Origin: Paenibacillus monticola | Lineage (GTDB): Bacteria; Bacillota; Bacilli; Paenibacillales; Paenibacillaceae | Length of the DNA: 64,000 bases | Direction: 5' to 3' | Assembly: GCF_009664975.1 (NCBI RefSeq) | Contig: NZ_WJXB01000004.1 | Coordinates: 248,001 to 312,000, forward strand | Shown: positions 17,128 to 26,330 of the stretch, in pieces | How positions within the stretch are numbered: position 1 is the first letter of the stretch | Layout of the letters: every line of letters starts with the position of its first letter | Translations under genes and position numbers: made by a program | Notes under the pieces: generated by a model | Told to the model about the DNA's origin: nothing | Database searches by the model: none | What the model saw: only the letters and a program-made list of their open reading frames with translations

Positions 17128-18385
17128 TCTGGCGGGGTTGCTCTGTCTGGTCTCTTTAAACTTTCCTGGACAAGATATTGCTGTCGCCGCTACGGTGGAT
17201 CGTAATTCTCAATGGGGGTTCACGAAACCCATTGAGATTGCGGGAAAAGCACCCTATCACGCGCTATATTTGGATGAAGAGGTCTATAGGCAGGCGTCCA
17301 ATGATTTAAGGGACCTGCGTATTGTGGATGGAAACGGGGGATTTGTCCCCTTTTATAAGGACAGTGGTATCACGGCTGCAGAAGAGCAGAGCCTTACTTA
17401 TTCCTCAGTGCTGGTCCATACCGCTAAGAAGGGGGTGAATACTTCCTTCGATTACAAAATAACCCCGATTCGTGAGGACGCTGACATTCAGGGGAATAAG
17501 CTGGTATTCACGCTTCCAGATGAAGCATTCCTGAAGCATGTGCAGGTATTGGGAAGCTATGATGGCAACGTATGGGAGCCTCTAACTAAGGGAGATTTAT
17601 ATTCTACTGACGGTGGTGTGGAGCAGAACAGTATCGAATTGGGCACGGCTTATAAATTCAGTTATTACCGCTTAGTAGTAGCGAATAACAGTGAGAATCT
17701 TAACTTCAGCACATTGCTGCTGCTTCATAATAGTACAGAGCTGAAGACAACAGACTATAGGCGGCTGCGAACCCCTGCCTATGAGATTAAAAAGATGGGG
17801 GATCAGACGCAGATCCTTGTTCATAACAGCGACCACTTGAAGGTATCCAAGATTATGCTGAAAAGCACAGGCAATTTTATCCGTAAGTATGAGCTGCTTG
17901 ATGGAAGTGAGCGGAATATCGAAACGCAAGGAGATGGAATGCTGTATCGGCTGGATTTCCAGGATGCTCAGGATGCCCAGATTGCGGCCACAGATATTGT
18001 GCCCTTTACAACGGTTACTGCTCCTTCCTTTACGATTGTAATTTATAATCATGATGATGCCCCTCTTTCTATTTCCGGCTTATCTATGGAATATTTGATC
18101 GACAAGCTAGTGTTTGCAGAAGAGGGGGTGGGACCTTACCGGTTGCTCTATGGCAACCCAGGGGCTTCTACACCACAGTATGACATTGTTAATTTCAAAG
18201 CCCATATTGAAGTTGAGGGAGTGGCGCTTGCCAAGCTCGGAGCAGAAAGTGTTGTGCCTAAGACTAGCGTGGATTCCTCTTCACAGGTAGGCTGGTTTCA
18301 GAGTAGGATTTGGTTTAACGGTGTAATTATCGCAGTCTCTTTATTGCTCATTATTATGCTGATACGGAAGATGAATCGAACTTAG
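17096..18385 (+). CDS. DUF3999 family exported protein
   Basis: 429 residues. ATG with GGAGGAGG upstream, starting inside the end of the DUF2339 gene. An N-terminal signal peptide (to about residue 32), a beta-rich extracytoplasmic domain with RDLRIVDGNGGFVPFY, VLGSYDGNVWEPL and YYRLVVANNSENL strands reminiscent of discoidin-like carbohydrate-binding modules, and one C-terminal membrane helix (about 400-422). The DUF3999 call rests on layout, the RDLRIVD segment and pairing with DUF2339. The two proteins probably form one envelope complex; its role is not known to me. Confidence 0.8.
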   Translation: MQRGRMILQASLAGLLCLVSLNFPGQDIAVAATVDRNSQWGFTKPIEIAGKAPYHALYLDEEVYRQASNDLRDLRIVDGNGGFVPFYKDSGITAAEEQSLTYSSVLVHTAKKGVNTSFDYKITPIREDADIQGNKLVFTLPDEAFLKHVQVLGSYDGNVWEPLTKGDLYSTDGGVEQNSIELGTAYKFSYYRLVVANNSENLNFSTLLLLHNSTELKTTDYRRLRTPAYEIKKMGDQTQILVHNSDHLKVSKIMLKSTGNFIRKYELLDGSERNIETQGDGMLYRLDFQDAQDAQIAATDIVPFTTVTAPSFTIVIYNHDDAPLSISGLSMEYLIDKLVFAEEGVGPYRLLYGNPGASTPQYDIVNFKAHIEVEGVALAKLGAESVVPKTSVDSSSQVGWFQSRIWFNGVIIAVSLLLIIMLIRKMNRT

Positions 18386-18402
18386 GAAAAGAGGACGTTT
18401 GG

Positions 18403-19116
18403 ATGTACCAGACCTATATTTTTGATCTGTACGGCACACTTATTGATATTCAGACGGATGAGGACCGCCCTGAAGTATGGGAACGCTTGGCCCTTCATTT
18501 CAGTTATCAGGGGCTGCGCGTCTCCGGAGTAGAACTTATGGCGCTTTTTCTACAGGAAAGAGATAGTCAGCTCGCTGAAGCTGCGAAGAAATGCCAGTTC
18601 CCTGATTTCGTAATGGAGAAGGTCTTCTTGTCTGTGGCGCGGCAACTGGGTGGAGAACCAGTACTACCTTGGCTGCATGAAACTGTAAGGTGGTTACGAA
18701 CATTATCTATGCAATACATCTCTCTGTATGACGGAGTTTTTGAGATTCTAAGAGCCTTACGAGCACGAGGTAAAAAAGTATTCCTGCTCTCCAATGGTCA
18801 GAAGACGTTTATCGAAGCAGAGTTAACGATGTTGGGTATTTTACATTTATTCGATGGCATTGCAATCTCTTCAGTGGCTGGCATAAGCAAGCCTGATCCG
18901 CTCTTCTATCAATATCTAGCCAGTACCTATGGGGCCGATCTAAGCTCGGCGCTTATGATCGGCAATGATCCACGCACGGATATTGAAGGTGCTAGAGCGA
19001 TTGGGATTGATTCTTGTTACATTCAGACAGCTTCCTCGCCCTCCAACATCCCGGTGAACAGTACCGTGCAAATATGGGACGGTGATTTGCGGAAGATTCC
19101 GGGTTGGAACCAATAG
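18403..19116 (+). CDS. HAD family hydrolase (subfamily IA-like)
   Basis: 237 residues, ATG after AAAGAGGACGTTTGG. Motif I is FDLYGTLID: the nucleophile Asp is present but the residue two positions on is Tyr rather than the Asp of classical HAD phosphatases, as seen in haloacid dehalogenase-type and some YjjG-like members. Motif II is LLSNGQ, motif III Lys is in SKPDPLFY, motif IV is GNDPRTDIEGA. The cap lies between motifs I and II. It follows DUF3999 by 17 bases and may share its operon. Substrate unknown. Confidence 0.85.
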   Translation: MYQTYIFDLYGTLIDIQTDEDRPEVWERLALHFSYQGLRVSGVELMALFLQERDSQLAEAAKKCQFPDFVMEKVFLSVARQLGGEPVLPWLHETVRWLRTLSMQYISLYDGVFEILRALRARGKKVFLLSNGQKTFIEAELTMLGILHLFDGIAISSVAGISKPDPLFYQYLASTYGADLSSALMIGNDPRTDIEGARAIGIDSCYIQTASSPSNIPVNSTVQIWDGDLRKIPGWNQ

Positions 19117-19128
19117 CTGATAGACACG

Positions 19129-19176
19129 AGTCCCCTTATCCGGCTAAACAAGAAGCTGGATAAGGGGACTCTCTTT
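19129..19176. terminator. Hairpin between the convergent HAD and gdhA genes
   Basis: AGTCCCCTTATCC (19129-19141) pairs perfectly with GGATAAGGGGACT (19158-19170), followed by CTCTTT on the plus strand. Likely ends transcription of the HAD gene and perhaps of gdhA. Confidence 0.75.
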
Positions 19177-19213
19177 AATCTCAGACGCTGAGCGTCAGAA
19201 CGGATTTAAGAAC

Positions 19214-20584
<1,371 letters not shown>

Positions 20585-20625
20585 TTAGAATGTAGGTTAG
20601 ATAAAATCAATTCCTGCAGGTAAAT

Positions 20626-20642
20626 AACGTTAAGTTAACGTT
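20626..20642. promoter_or_regulatory. Palindromic candidate operator between gdhA and the MBL-fold gene
   Basis: AACGTTAA-G-TTAACGTT, a perfect 17-base palindrome, lies 60 bases before the gdhA start and 28 bases upstream of the -35 box of the divergent gene. The regulator is unknown. Confidence 0.45.
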
Positions 20643-20669
20643 TGCAAAGTACTCAACTATATTGTGAAA

Positions 20670-20699
20670 TTGAAGACAAACCCTGTTCTGCCGTATAAT
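20670..20699 (+). promoter_or_regulatory. Probable sigma-A promoter of the MBL-fold gene
   Basis: TTGAAG (20670-20675), 18-base spacer, TATAAT (20694-20699), 42 bases before the ATG. Confidence 0.65.
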
Positions 20700-20741
20700 G
20701 AATCCACACTCATAATATAGTTAACGGGAAGAAGGGAATCT

Positions 20742-21845
20742 ATGATGAGCTTAATCATCATCTTGGCATCCATCGTAGTCTTAATAGCTGCTGCATATAT
20801 CATGATGACTTTTTACCCTTTATTTGGAGGTCAGGCATCCAAGAAGGATAGAGCGCTCATTAAGAAGTCTGCTCACTATGATCAAGGTAAGTTTATTAAT
20901 TTGCTCCCGGAAGATACAATCAATAGTCTGGGCAGCAATATGTCCATCTTGAAGGACTTTATCAAAGGCAATCCACGCGCTAAGCCTACTGTGCCCCTGC
21001 TGCCCAAGTCCATGCTTCATGCAGCACTCCAGCATAATAAAGAAACCAAGGTAACCTGGTTCGGACATTCAGCGGTATTGCTGGAGATCAATGGAGTTAC
21101 ATTATTTCTTGATCCCATGCTAGGCAGCTCCCCGTCCCCTTTTCCATTTATTGGCGGAAAACGCTTCAGCAAGCAATTGCCGATTGAGATCTCGGATCTT
21201 CCATTAGTAGACATCGTACTACTGTCCCATGATCATTATGACCATCTAGACTATGGTTCAATTAAGCAACTGAAGCACAAGGCTTCGATGTTTATCGTAC
21301 CGCTTGGATTAGGTGCCCATCTGGAACGTTGGGGAGTGCCGCGCGAGAAGATTCAGGAGCATGATTGGTGGGATGAGTTTCAGTATGCTGGACTGACTTT
21401 TGCCAGCACTCCAGCCCGGCATTTTTCTGGAAGGAGTCTTCTGGACCGTAACTCAACACTCTGGTGTTCCTGGGTGATTCAAGGGGAGAATACTAAGGTA
21501 TTCTTTAGCGGGGACAGTGGTTACGGCCCACACTTCAAGGAGATCGGCAATAAATATGGGCCTTTTGATCTGACATTAATGGAGTGTGGTCAATATGATA
21601 AACGTTGGTCTTCCATCCATATGATGCCGGAGCAGACGATTCAGGCGCATTTGGATGTGCAGGGCAAGCTAATGATTCCGATTCATTGGGCAGCCTTTAC
21701 GCTCTCTATGCATGATTGGAATGATCCGGTGGAGCGGGCCTGGAAGGCTGCAAAAGAGCGGGGGACGTTATTGGCGACACCTCGGATCGGAGAGACAGTC
21801 TATGTAGGTTCAATGGAATATCCCTCCTCAACCTGGTGGCGATAA
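20742..21845 (+). CDS. MBL-fold metallo-hydrolase (NAPE-PLD/UlaG-like)
   Basis: 367 residues. The N-terminal 20 residues form a membrane helix, so the enzyme is probably membrane-tethered. The metallo-beta-lactamase core includes TWFGHSAVLLEINGVTLFLDP, the metal ligands H163-x-H165-x-D167-H168 in SHDHYDHLD, FSGDSGYG and PIHWAAF near the C-terminus. This combination is seen in the UlaG/NAPE-phospholipase D-like branch. Substrate not predictable; a phospholipid-type substrate is possible given the membrane anchor. It is transcribed divergently from gdhA. Confidence 0.85.
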   Translation: MMSLIIILASIVVLIAAAYIMMTFYPLFGGQASKKDRALIKKSAHYDQGKFINLLPEDTINSLGSNMSILKDFIKGNPRAKPTVPLLPKSMLHAALQHNKETKVTWFGHSAVLLEINGVTLFLDPMLGSSPSPFPFIGGKRFSKQLPIEISDLPLVDIVLLSHDHYDHLDYGSIKQLKHKASMFIVPLGLGAHLERWGVPREKIQEHDWWDEFQYAGLTFASTPARHFSGRSLLDRNSTLWCSWVIQGENTKVFFSGDSGYGPHFKEIGNKYGPFDLTLMECGQYDKRWSSIHMMPEQTIQAHLDVQGKLMIPIHWAAFTLSMHDWNDPVERAWKAAKERGTLLATPRIGETVYVGSMEYPSSTWWR

Positions 21846-21918
21846 GCGTTAAGGACGCAGACATGGGCCAAAGTGTGCTACAATGTTTTTGCAAAATGGA
21901 CTTGAGGGAGCTGACAAT

Positions 21919-22197
21919 ATGAGTGATGAAGTAAACGAGCAGGAAATGGTAACGGTGATATCCGCTGAGACTAAGGTTGACCCGACACTGATTAGATTAG
22001 TGCTGAAGCATGAGCTGGCTTTTATCAATAAAGCCAAGGCTAATGCTAAGGGTGAAGTTGATATCGACAATGATGATCTGGTTGATTATGTTACTTCCCA
22101 ACGTGATGTACAGCTGGATGAACTGACTGTAGAGACTATACTTGATGCCGAAATGGATTATCTGATGGACAAAGGGTTGGCTGGTTATATCGATTAA
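21919..22197 (+). CDS. Small acidic hypothetical protein
   Basis: 92 residues from ATG 21919, with GAGGGAG about 9 bases upstream; the frame extends back to 21883 but the extension overlaps the ribosome site. The protein is strongly acidic (many D/E) and predicted helical, with no membrane segment, cysteine pair or motif I recognise. The pattern TLIRLVLKHELAFINKA suggests an amphipathic helix. It lies 73 bases after the MBL-fold gene. A weak inverted repeat (CGGCTCA with TGAGCCG, about 22210-22245) follows without a T-run. Confidence 0.65.
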   Translation: MSDEVNEQEMVTVISAETKVDPTLIRLVLKHELAFINKAKANAKGEVDIDNDDLVDYVTSQRDVQLDELTVETILDAEMDYLMDKGLAGYID

Positions 22198-22285
22198 ACC
22201 CTTGTAGCATGCGGCTCATTGCCCAAATTCAAGGGACTGTGAGCCGAGCTTAATAATTAAATTATAAAATAGTTTGCCTTGTCCT

Positions 22286-22314
22286 TTGCTTTCGCAAAAT
22301 AAGTGTGATACAAT
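22286..22314 (+). promoter_or_regulatory. Promoter of the cold shock gene with extended -10
   Basis: TTGCTT (22286-22291), 17-base spacer, TGA-TACAAT (22306-22314). Transcription from here gives a leader of about 145 bases before the ATG at 22466, as is usual for csp mRNAs whose leader folding senses temperature. Confidence 0.65.
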
Positions 22315-22465
22315 GAAGTCAGTCATAAATAACCCTTAATTCACATATTGTAAAAGGTTATCATTGTGAGTATGAATCCTTTTCCAATGTGTGAATTTTT
22401 ATTTGTTCGTACAATACGTAGGAATAAAAGGACATGTGTTAAATAAAATATTGGAGGTAATTATT

Positions 22466-22666
22466 ATGCAAACAGGAACAGTGAAATGGTTTAACGCAGA
22501 CAAAGGATTTGGCTTTATCGAGGTTGAAGGTGGAAGTGACGTATTCGTACATTTCTCCGCAATCACTGGCGACGGTTTCAAATCTTTGGACGAAGGCCAA
22601 CGTGTTGAGTTCAACGTAACTCAAGGCGCTCGTGGACCACAGGCAGAAAACGTAGTAAAACTGTAA
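22466..22666 (+). CDS. Cold shock protein (CSD fold)
   Basis: 66 residues from ATG 22466 (TTGGAGGTAATTATT upstream); the open frame further upstream is leader. [20 protein letters not shown] contains RNP1 (KGFGFI), and DVFVHFSAI is RNP2; the C-terminus [11 protein letters not shown] is typical of CspB/C/D. It binds single-stranded RNA/DNA as a chaperone. A terminator follows at 22678. The next gene is the cold-induced ydjO-type gene. Confidence 0.96.
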   Translation: MQTGTVKWFNADKGFGFIEVEGGSDVFVHFSAITGDGFKSLDEGQRVEFNVTQGARGPQAENVVKL

Positions 22667-22677
22667 TTTCAAATTCA

Positions 22678-22714
22678 AGCTGTCCTTAACTCAAGTTGAG
22701 GGCAGCTTTTTTTT
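22678..22714 (+). terminator. Terminator after the cold shock gene
   Basis: AGCTGTCCTTAACTC pairs with the following GAGGGCAGCT side (AGCTG/CAGCT with mismatch and G-U pairs), then eight T residues. Confidence 0.85.
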
Positions 22715-22796
22715 CTCTGTAATTCTCGTCGCAGCATGTCATGGCATCCTGTAGGGATGGTGAAATCGTCTCGATTCGAACCAAGGAGGGGTATTT

Positions 22797-23027
22797 ATGT
22801 ATTTTCGTAAAAAAGCGCTAGAGGATCTTCCGCAAGAAGACACAGCGATTTGGTCCTGCACAAAGGATGATTGCACAGGTTGGATGCGCGATAATTTTGC
22901 GTTCCAATATATTCCCACCTGCTGGCAATGTAACTCTCCTATGACTAGAAGTATGAAGATACTGCCTATGCTTGTGAATACGAATTTTGAAATGAAGGCT
23001 ATTAAGAAGGGTATTACGATTAAGTAA
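22797..23027 (+). CDS. ydjO: YdjO family cold-inducible protein
   Basis: 76 residues, ATG after AAGGAGGGG. It has the YdjO pattern: an acidic lead-in, WSCTKDDCTGWMRDNF, then CWQCNSPM; the CxxxxC and CxxC pairs look like a small zinc ribbon. YdjO is reported as cold-inducible in B. subtilis; function unknown. It directly follows a cold shock protein gene, which fits. Confidence 0.85.
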   Translation: MYFRKKALEDLPQEDTAIWSCTKDDCTGWMRDNFAFQYIPTCWQCNSPMTRSMKILPMLVNTNFEMKAIKKGITIK

Positions 23028-23081
23028 ACTTTTCTTACCCCTTAAAATAGAATTAGAACCTACAAATAGATCCTTCAATGG

Positions 23082-23115
23082 CCTGTCCCCTTAGTAACGG
23101 GCAGTCTTTTTTTTT
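23082..23115 (+). terminator. Terminator after ydjO
   Basis: CTGTCCC pairs with GGGCAG (one bulged base) around CTTAGTAAC, followed after TC by nine T residues. Confidence 0.7.
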
Positions 23116-23161
23116 GCTGTTTAACTCTATTTTTCTGATTGGATTAGCGTCTAACCGTGAA

Positions 23162-23208
23162 CCTTAAATAGACACTTTGCAAAAGGTGCGCTGTTTAAGG
23201 TTTTTTTT
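23162..23208 (+). terminator. Second terminator-like hairpin upstream of the solute-binding protein gene
   Basis: CCTTAAA (23162-23168) pairs with TTTAAGG (23194-23200); an inner CACTT/AAGGTG stem extends it; eight T residues follow. No gene lies between this hairpin and the terminator at 23082, so it may be a backup terminator or a remnant leader. Confidence 0.6.
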
Positions 23209-23239
23209 CTGTTTTTTAATGCAACTAGGCAAGTTTCCC

Positions 23240-23267
23240 TTGACAATGGATGGTACTTCGGCACAAT
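23240..23267 (+). promoter_or_regulatory. Probable promoter of the orphan solute-binding protein gene
   Basis: Perfect TTGACA (23240-23245), 16-base spacer, CACAAT (23262-23267). Confidence 0.6.
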
Positions 23268-23271
23268 AGAG

Positions 23272-23286
23272 TTGGAAACGCTAACA
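23272..23286 (+). promoter_or_regulatory. cre site (CcpA operator)
   Basis: TTGGAAACGCTAACA fits the cre consensus WTGNAANCGNWNNCW at every fixed position. It begins 5 bases after the -10 box, over the expected transcription start, a position that gives CcpA repression in glucose. Confidence 0.75.
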
Positions 23287-23359
23287 GAGTAAGAAGAAAT
23301 TTAGGTCGTTATTATTGCAAAAGCGAGATCGCGCAACTTAAAAATGGGGGTTAAAGAAA

Positions 23360-24670
23360 ATGTCTAAGAACAAAGTGACTAAGGGGTTGATCCTGTCTTT
23401 TGTCCTGACACTCGTTCTGTCCGGATGTGGTGGCGGAGCAAAGAACAACAACACTGTTGCGGCGAAGAAAGTCACCATCAATATGATGCACTTATGGCCA
23501 GCAGGAACCTCAGCCCAACAGTATAAATTAGTTAGCCAGATCCTAGATGACTACCAGAAAGAGCATCCCAATGTAACCGTGAAGACGGAAGTTCTAGAGA
23601 ACGAGCAATATAAAAATAAACTTAAAGTGCTATCAGCTTCCAACGAGCTTCCAGATGTGGGTATCACTTGGGCAGCGGGATTCATGGAGCCCTATGTGAA
23701 GGGTGGATTATTCGCACCACTCGATGACATTCTGAATGGAGAGGCGCTTAAAGATAAATTTGTTTCAGGCACTACTGAAGGCTTCCAAATGGATGGTAAA
23801 ACCTACGGGCTGCCCATTGAGCTCAACATTACTCCAATTTACTACAACAAAGAGATATTCAATAAATATAAACTGGAAGTACCAACCACTTACGATCAAT
23901 TTAAGAAAGTGGTGCGGACGCTAGCAGATAATAGCGTAGTTCCAATCGCGCTGGGTAATAAAGACCGCTGGACAGGTTCCTTGTGGTATATGTATCTGGC
24001 TGACCGGATCGCCGGCAGCGATACACTGAAGAAAGCGATTGACGGATCAGGTTCGTTTGAAGATCCAGGCCTGATTAAAGCGGCTGCTGAAGTACAGAGC
24101 CTGGTCGACAGGAACGCATTCAACAGAGGCTTCAATGGGTTGTCCAATGATGAAGGCAAAGCTGAATTCATGAATGAACATGCGGCGATGTATTTAATGG
24201 GCTCATGGGAGCTGGCGAACTTCACCACCAATCCTGAGATCCCGCAAGAATTTAAAGACAAGGTTGGCTTCTTCAAATTCCCTACAGTGGATGGCGGTAA
24301 AGGAAACATTAACAGCTGGGTTGGCGGTCCTGGGGTTGCCTTATTTGTAGCTGAGAATTCCAATGTAAAAGAAGAAGCGAAAGCCTTCGTTGAATATTTT
24401 GTATCCAAATGGGGCGAAGATGCGGTAACAACAGCAGGCGTAATTCCAGCTACTAAAGTGGACACAACAAAAGCCGGTCTGCCGCAAATGTATATAGATG
24501 TCCTAAATGAGCTGAATAACGCAAGCAGTATTACTCTTTTTGCAGACGTGCAAATGAAACCGAATGCTGCGCAGATCCATCTGGATATGATTCAAGCGCT
24601 GTTCGGCAAAGCGGTGACACCGGAAGAATTTGTAGCTAAACACAAGGCAGCTGTTGAAAAAGGAAACTGA
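23360..24670 (+). CDS. Orphan carbohydrate ABC transporter substrate-binding lipoprotein
   Basis: 436 residues. Lipobox LSGC after a classical signal peptide, then the extracellular solute-binding family 1 fold (MMHLWPAG near the N-terminus, DVGITWAAGFMEPYV, GLPIELNITPIYYNKEIF, YLMGSWELANF). It resembles sugar-binding proteins of the MsmE type. No permease or ATPase gene is adjacent: the next gene is a MATE exporter on the other strand ending 10 bases away, so it must work with permeases encoded elsewhere. A strong promoter overlapped by a perfect cre box supports a sugar ligand under CcpA control. Confidence 0.88.
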   Translation: MSKNKVTKGLILSFVLTLVLSGCGGGAKNNNTVAAKKVTINMMHLWPAGTSAQQYKLVSQILDDYQKEHPNVTVKTEVLENEQYKNKLKVLSASNELPDVGITWAAGFMEPYVKGGLFAPLDDILNGEALKDKFVSGTTEGFQMDGKTYGLPIELNITPIYYNKEIFNKYKLEVPTTYDQFKKVVRTLADNSVVPIALGNKDRWTGSLWYMYLADRIAGSDTLKKAIDGSGSFEDPGLIKAAAEVQSLVDRNAFNRGFNGLSNDEGKAEFMNEHAAMYLMGSWELANFTTNPEIPQEFKDKVGFFKFPTVDGGKGNINSWVGGPGVALFVAENSNVKEEAKAFVEYFVSKWGEDAVTTAGVIPATKVDTTKAGLPQMYIDVLNELNNASSITLFADVQMKPNAAQIHLDMIQALFGKAVTPEEFVAKHKAAVEKGN

Positions 24671-24680
24671 TGGAGTAAGG

Positions 24681-26066
24681 CTAATTCACAATTGCAGCAG
24701 GAGGACCATCAGGCTCCGCAGCCTCGTGTTCAATGAGTCCGTGCTTCTCCCAAGCTCGGCTCTTCCAGCGGAAGAACATAATGACAGCTCTTACCCACTC
24801 ATCAAACGCAGTGGCGATCCACACCCCGGCAAGGCCGAGATGAAGCTGGAATACCAGTACATAGCCAAGGGGCAAGCTCAGGCAGACCATGGAGATCAGA
24901 CCCATATAGACAGGAAACTTTGCATCTCCCGAAGCGCGTAAAGAGTTGATGATGACCAGATTACAGGTCCGACCGGTCTCGAGGAAGAAGCTGAGCAGAA
25001 TCACCTGAGAGCCCATTGTAATAATGCTCTCGTTATTGGTGAAGAGGCCAAATAGCGGTACCCGGAAGAAGATTACTATGGCGTCCATGATCACCGTAAT
25101 CAGTAAAGCCCACTTCACACTAGAGAACACACGTGAATAGGCTTCTTGAGGCCGTCTTGCTCCGACCAGATGACCGACAATAATGGAGGTTCCCATCGAC
25201 ACTGCTACACTGAATAGAAAAATATAACTGGAGATGTTGAGCGCATATTGGCGGGTAGCCATTGCCTCCGCACCTAAATATGTAATATACAGTGTAAATA
25301 CAAGCTGGCAGGACTGATAGGTTATCGATTCAAAAGCGGATGGGATGCCAATCTTGAGAATTTGCAGTACATATTTCTTGGATAGATGAATGTAATAGCT
25401 CCACTTCACCCGCACCTCCAGAATTCTATAGAGCAGCAGGAAGAACAAGATCAAGCAGATAAATCGGCTGGTGATCGTAGAGATGGCCGCACCTTGTACA
25501 CCGAGCGCTGGAAAGCCGAAATGTCCAAAGATTAAGGTGTAATTCCCGACCACATGAATGACGTTCATCAGCAGGGAAACTACCATGGTCTGTTTAGTGA
25601 AGCCATGAGTGCGGATGGTGGTGGCTAGAGCATTAATCAAGGCCTGGAGAAAAATACCACCCCCGACGATATTCATGTATGCTTTGGCATGGACAAGAAT
25701 ATCACCTTTTACATTCAGGGCGGATAGCAGACTACCCCCGAACGACAATAGAAATGTACTTAAAATAATACCAACCAACAGATTTAAGGTTATGGCATTG
25801 CCAGTCACCTGTGCCGCTTCTTGCGGTTTTTTCGAGCCGAGATATTGGGAGACAACAATGGCCGCTCCGTTTCCGATTACACTGAGTATCAGAATGGCCA
25901 TGACAATAATCTGATTCGCCGCACCCACACCGGCTACGGCATCGTCAGACACGGAACTGATCATAAACGTATCTACGCTGCCCATGAGCATAAACAGGAA
26001 CAGTTCCAGAAAAATCGGCCAGGTCAGCTTTAATAGATTAAACTCCTGAAGTTTGTTTTCCTCCAT
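24681..26066 (-). CDS. MATE family multidrug/Na+ efflux transporter
   Basis: 461 residues with twelve hydrophobic segments in two homologous halves. LTWPIFLELFLFMLMGSVDTFMIS at the start and GNGAAIVVSQYLG match the MatE domain; the second half repeats the pattern (AVSMGTSIIVGHLVGA). It should exchange Na+ or H+ for a cationic compound. ATG 26066 follows AAGAAGGTGCACG. The C-termini of this gene and the solute-binding protein gene converge with only 10 bases between and no visible terminator. Confidence 0.92.
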   Translation of the reverse strand: MEENKLQEFNLLKLTWPIFLELFLFMLMGSVDTFMISSVSDDAVAGVGAANQIIVMAILILSVIGNGAAIVVSQYLGSKKPQEAAQVTGNAITLNLLVGIILSTFLLSFGGSLLSALNVKGDILVHAKAYMNIVGGGIFLQALINALATTIRTHGFTKQTMVVSLLMNVIHVVGNYTLIFGHFGFPALGVQGAAISTITSRFICLILFFLLLYRILEVRVKWSYYIHLSKKYVLQILKIGIPSAFESITYQSCQLVFTLYITYLGAEAMATRQYALNISSYIFLFSVAVSMGTSIIVGHLVGARRPQEAYSRVFSSVKWALLITVIMDAIVIFFRVPLFGLFTNNESIITMGSQVILLSFFLETGRTCNLVIINSLRASGDAKFPVYMGLISMVCLSLPLGYVLVFQLHLGLAGVWIATAFDEWVRAVIMFFRWKSRAWEKHGLIEHEAAEPDGPPAAIVN

Positions 26067-26219
26067 CGTGCACCTTCTTATTTACTATGATTTCTTTACT
26101 AAACAAATTTAAATGTTAGCACAGCTTCTATAATAAATCAGCAAATTTACCGAAATAATACAAAATAATATTATAGTTTCTCATTCCCTATGATGAAGCC
26201 TTTGACAGCACAGTAGTAT

Positions 26220-26291
26220 CCTACAGGTAACTACCTCACAATAAAGTGCCTACTTTCTTTATCGACTGTATAGACCTACAATAAGTATAAT
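26220..26291 (+). promoter_or_regulatory. hxlA promoter region with repeated CCTAC elements
   Basis: TATAAT at 26286-26291 has no good -35 box, which fits an activator-dependent promoter. CCTAC occurs at 26220, 26249 and 26275 (spacing 29 and 26), plus ACTAC at 26230. In B. subtilis HxlR activates hxlAB by binding direct repeats of about 25 bases upstream of the promoter, so these could be HxlR sites; this is inference. Confidence 0.45.
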
Positions 26292-26330
26292 ACTTACTAA
26301 AATAAATTAAACGAGGAGATTATACTTAAT

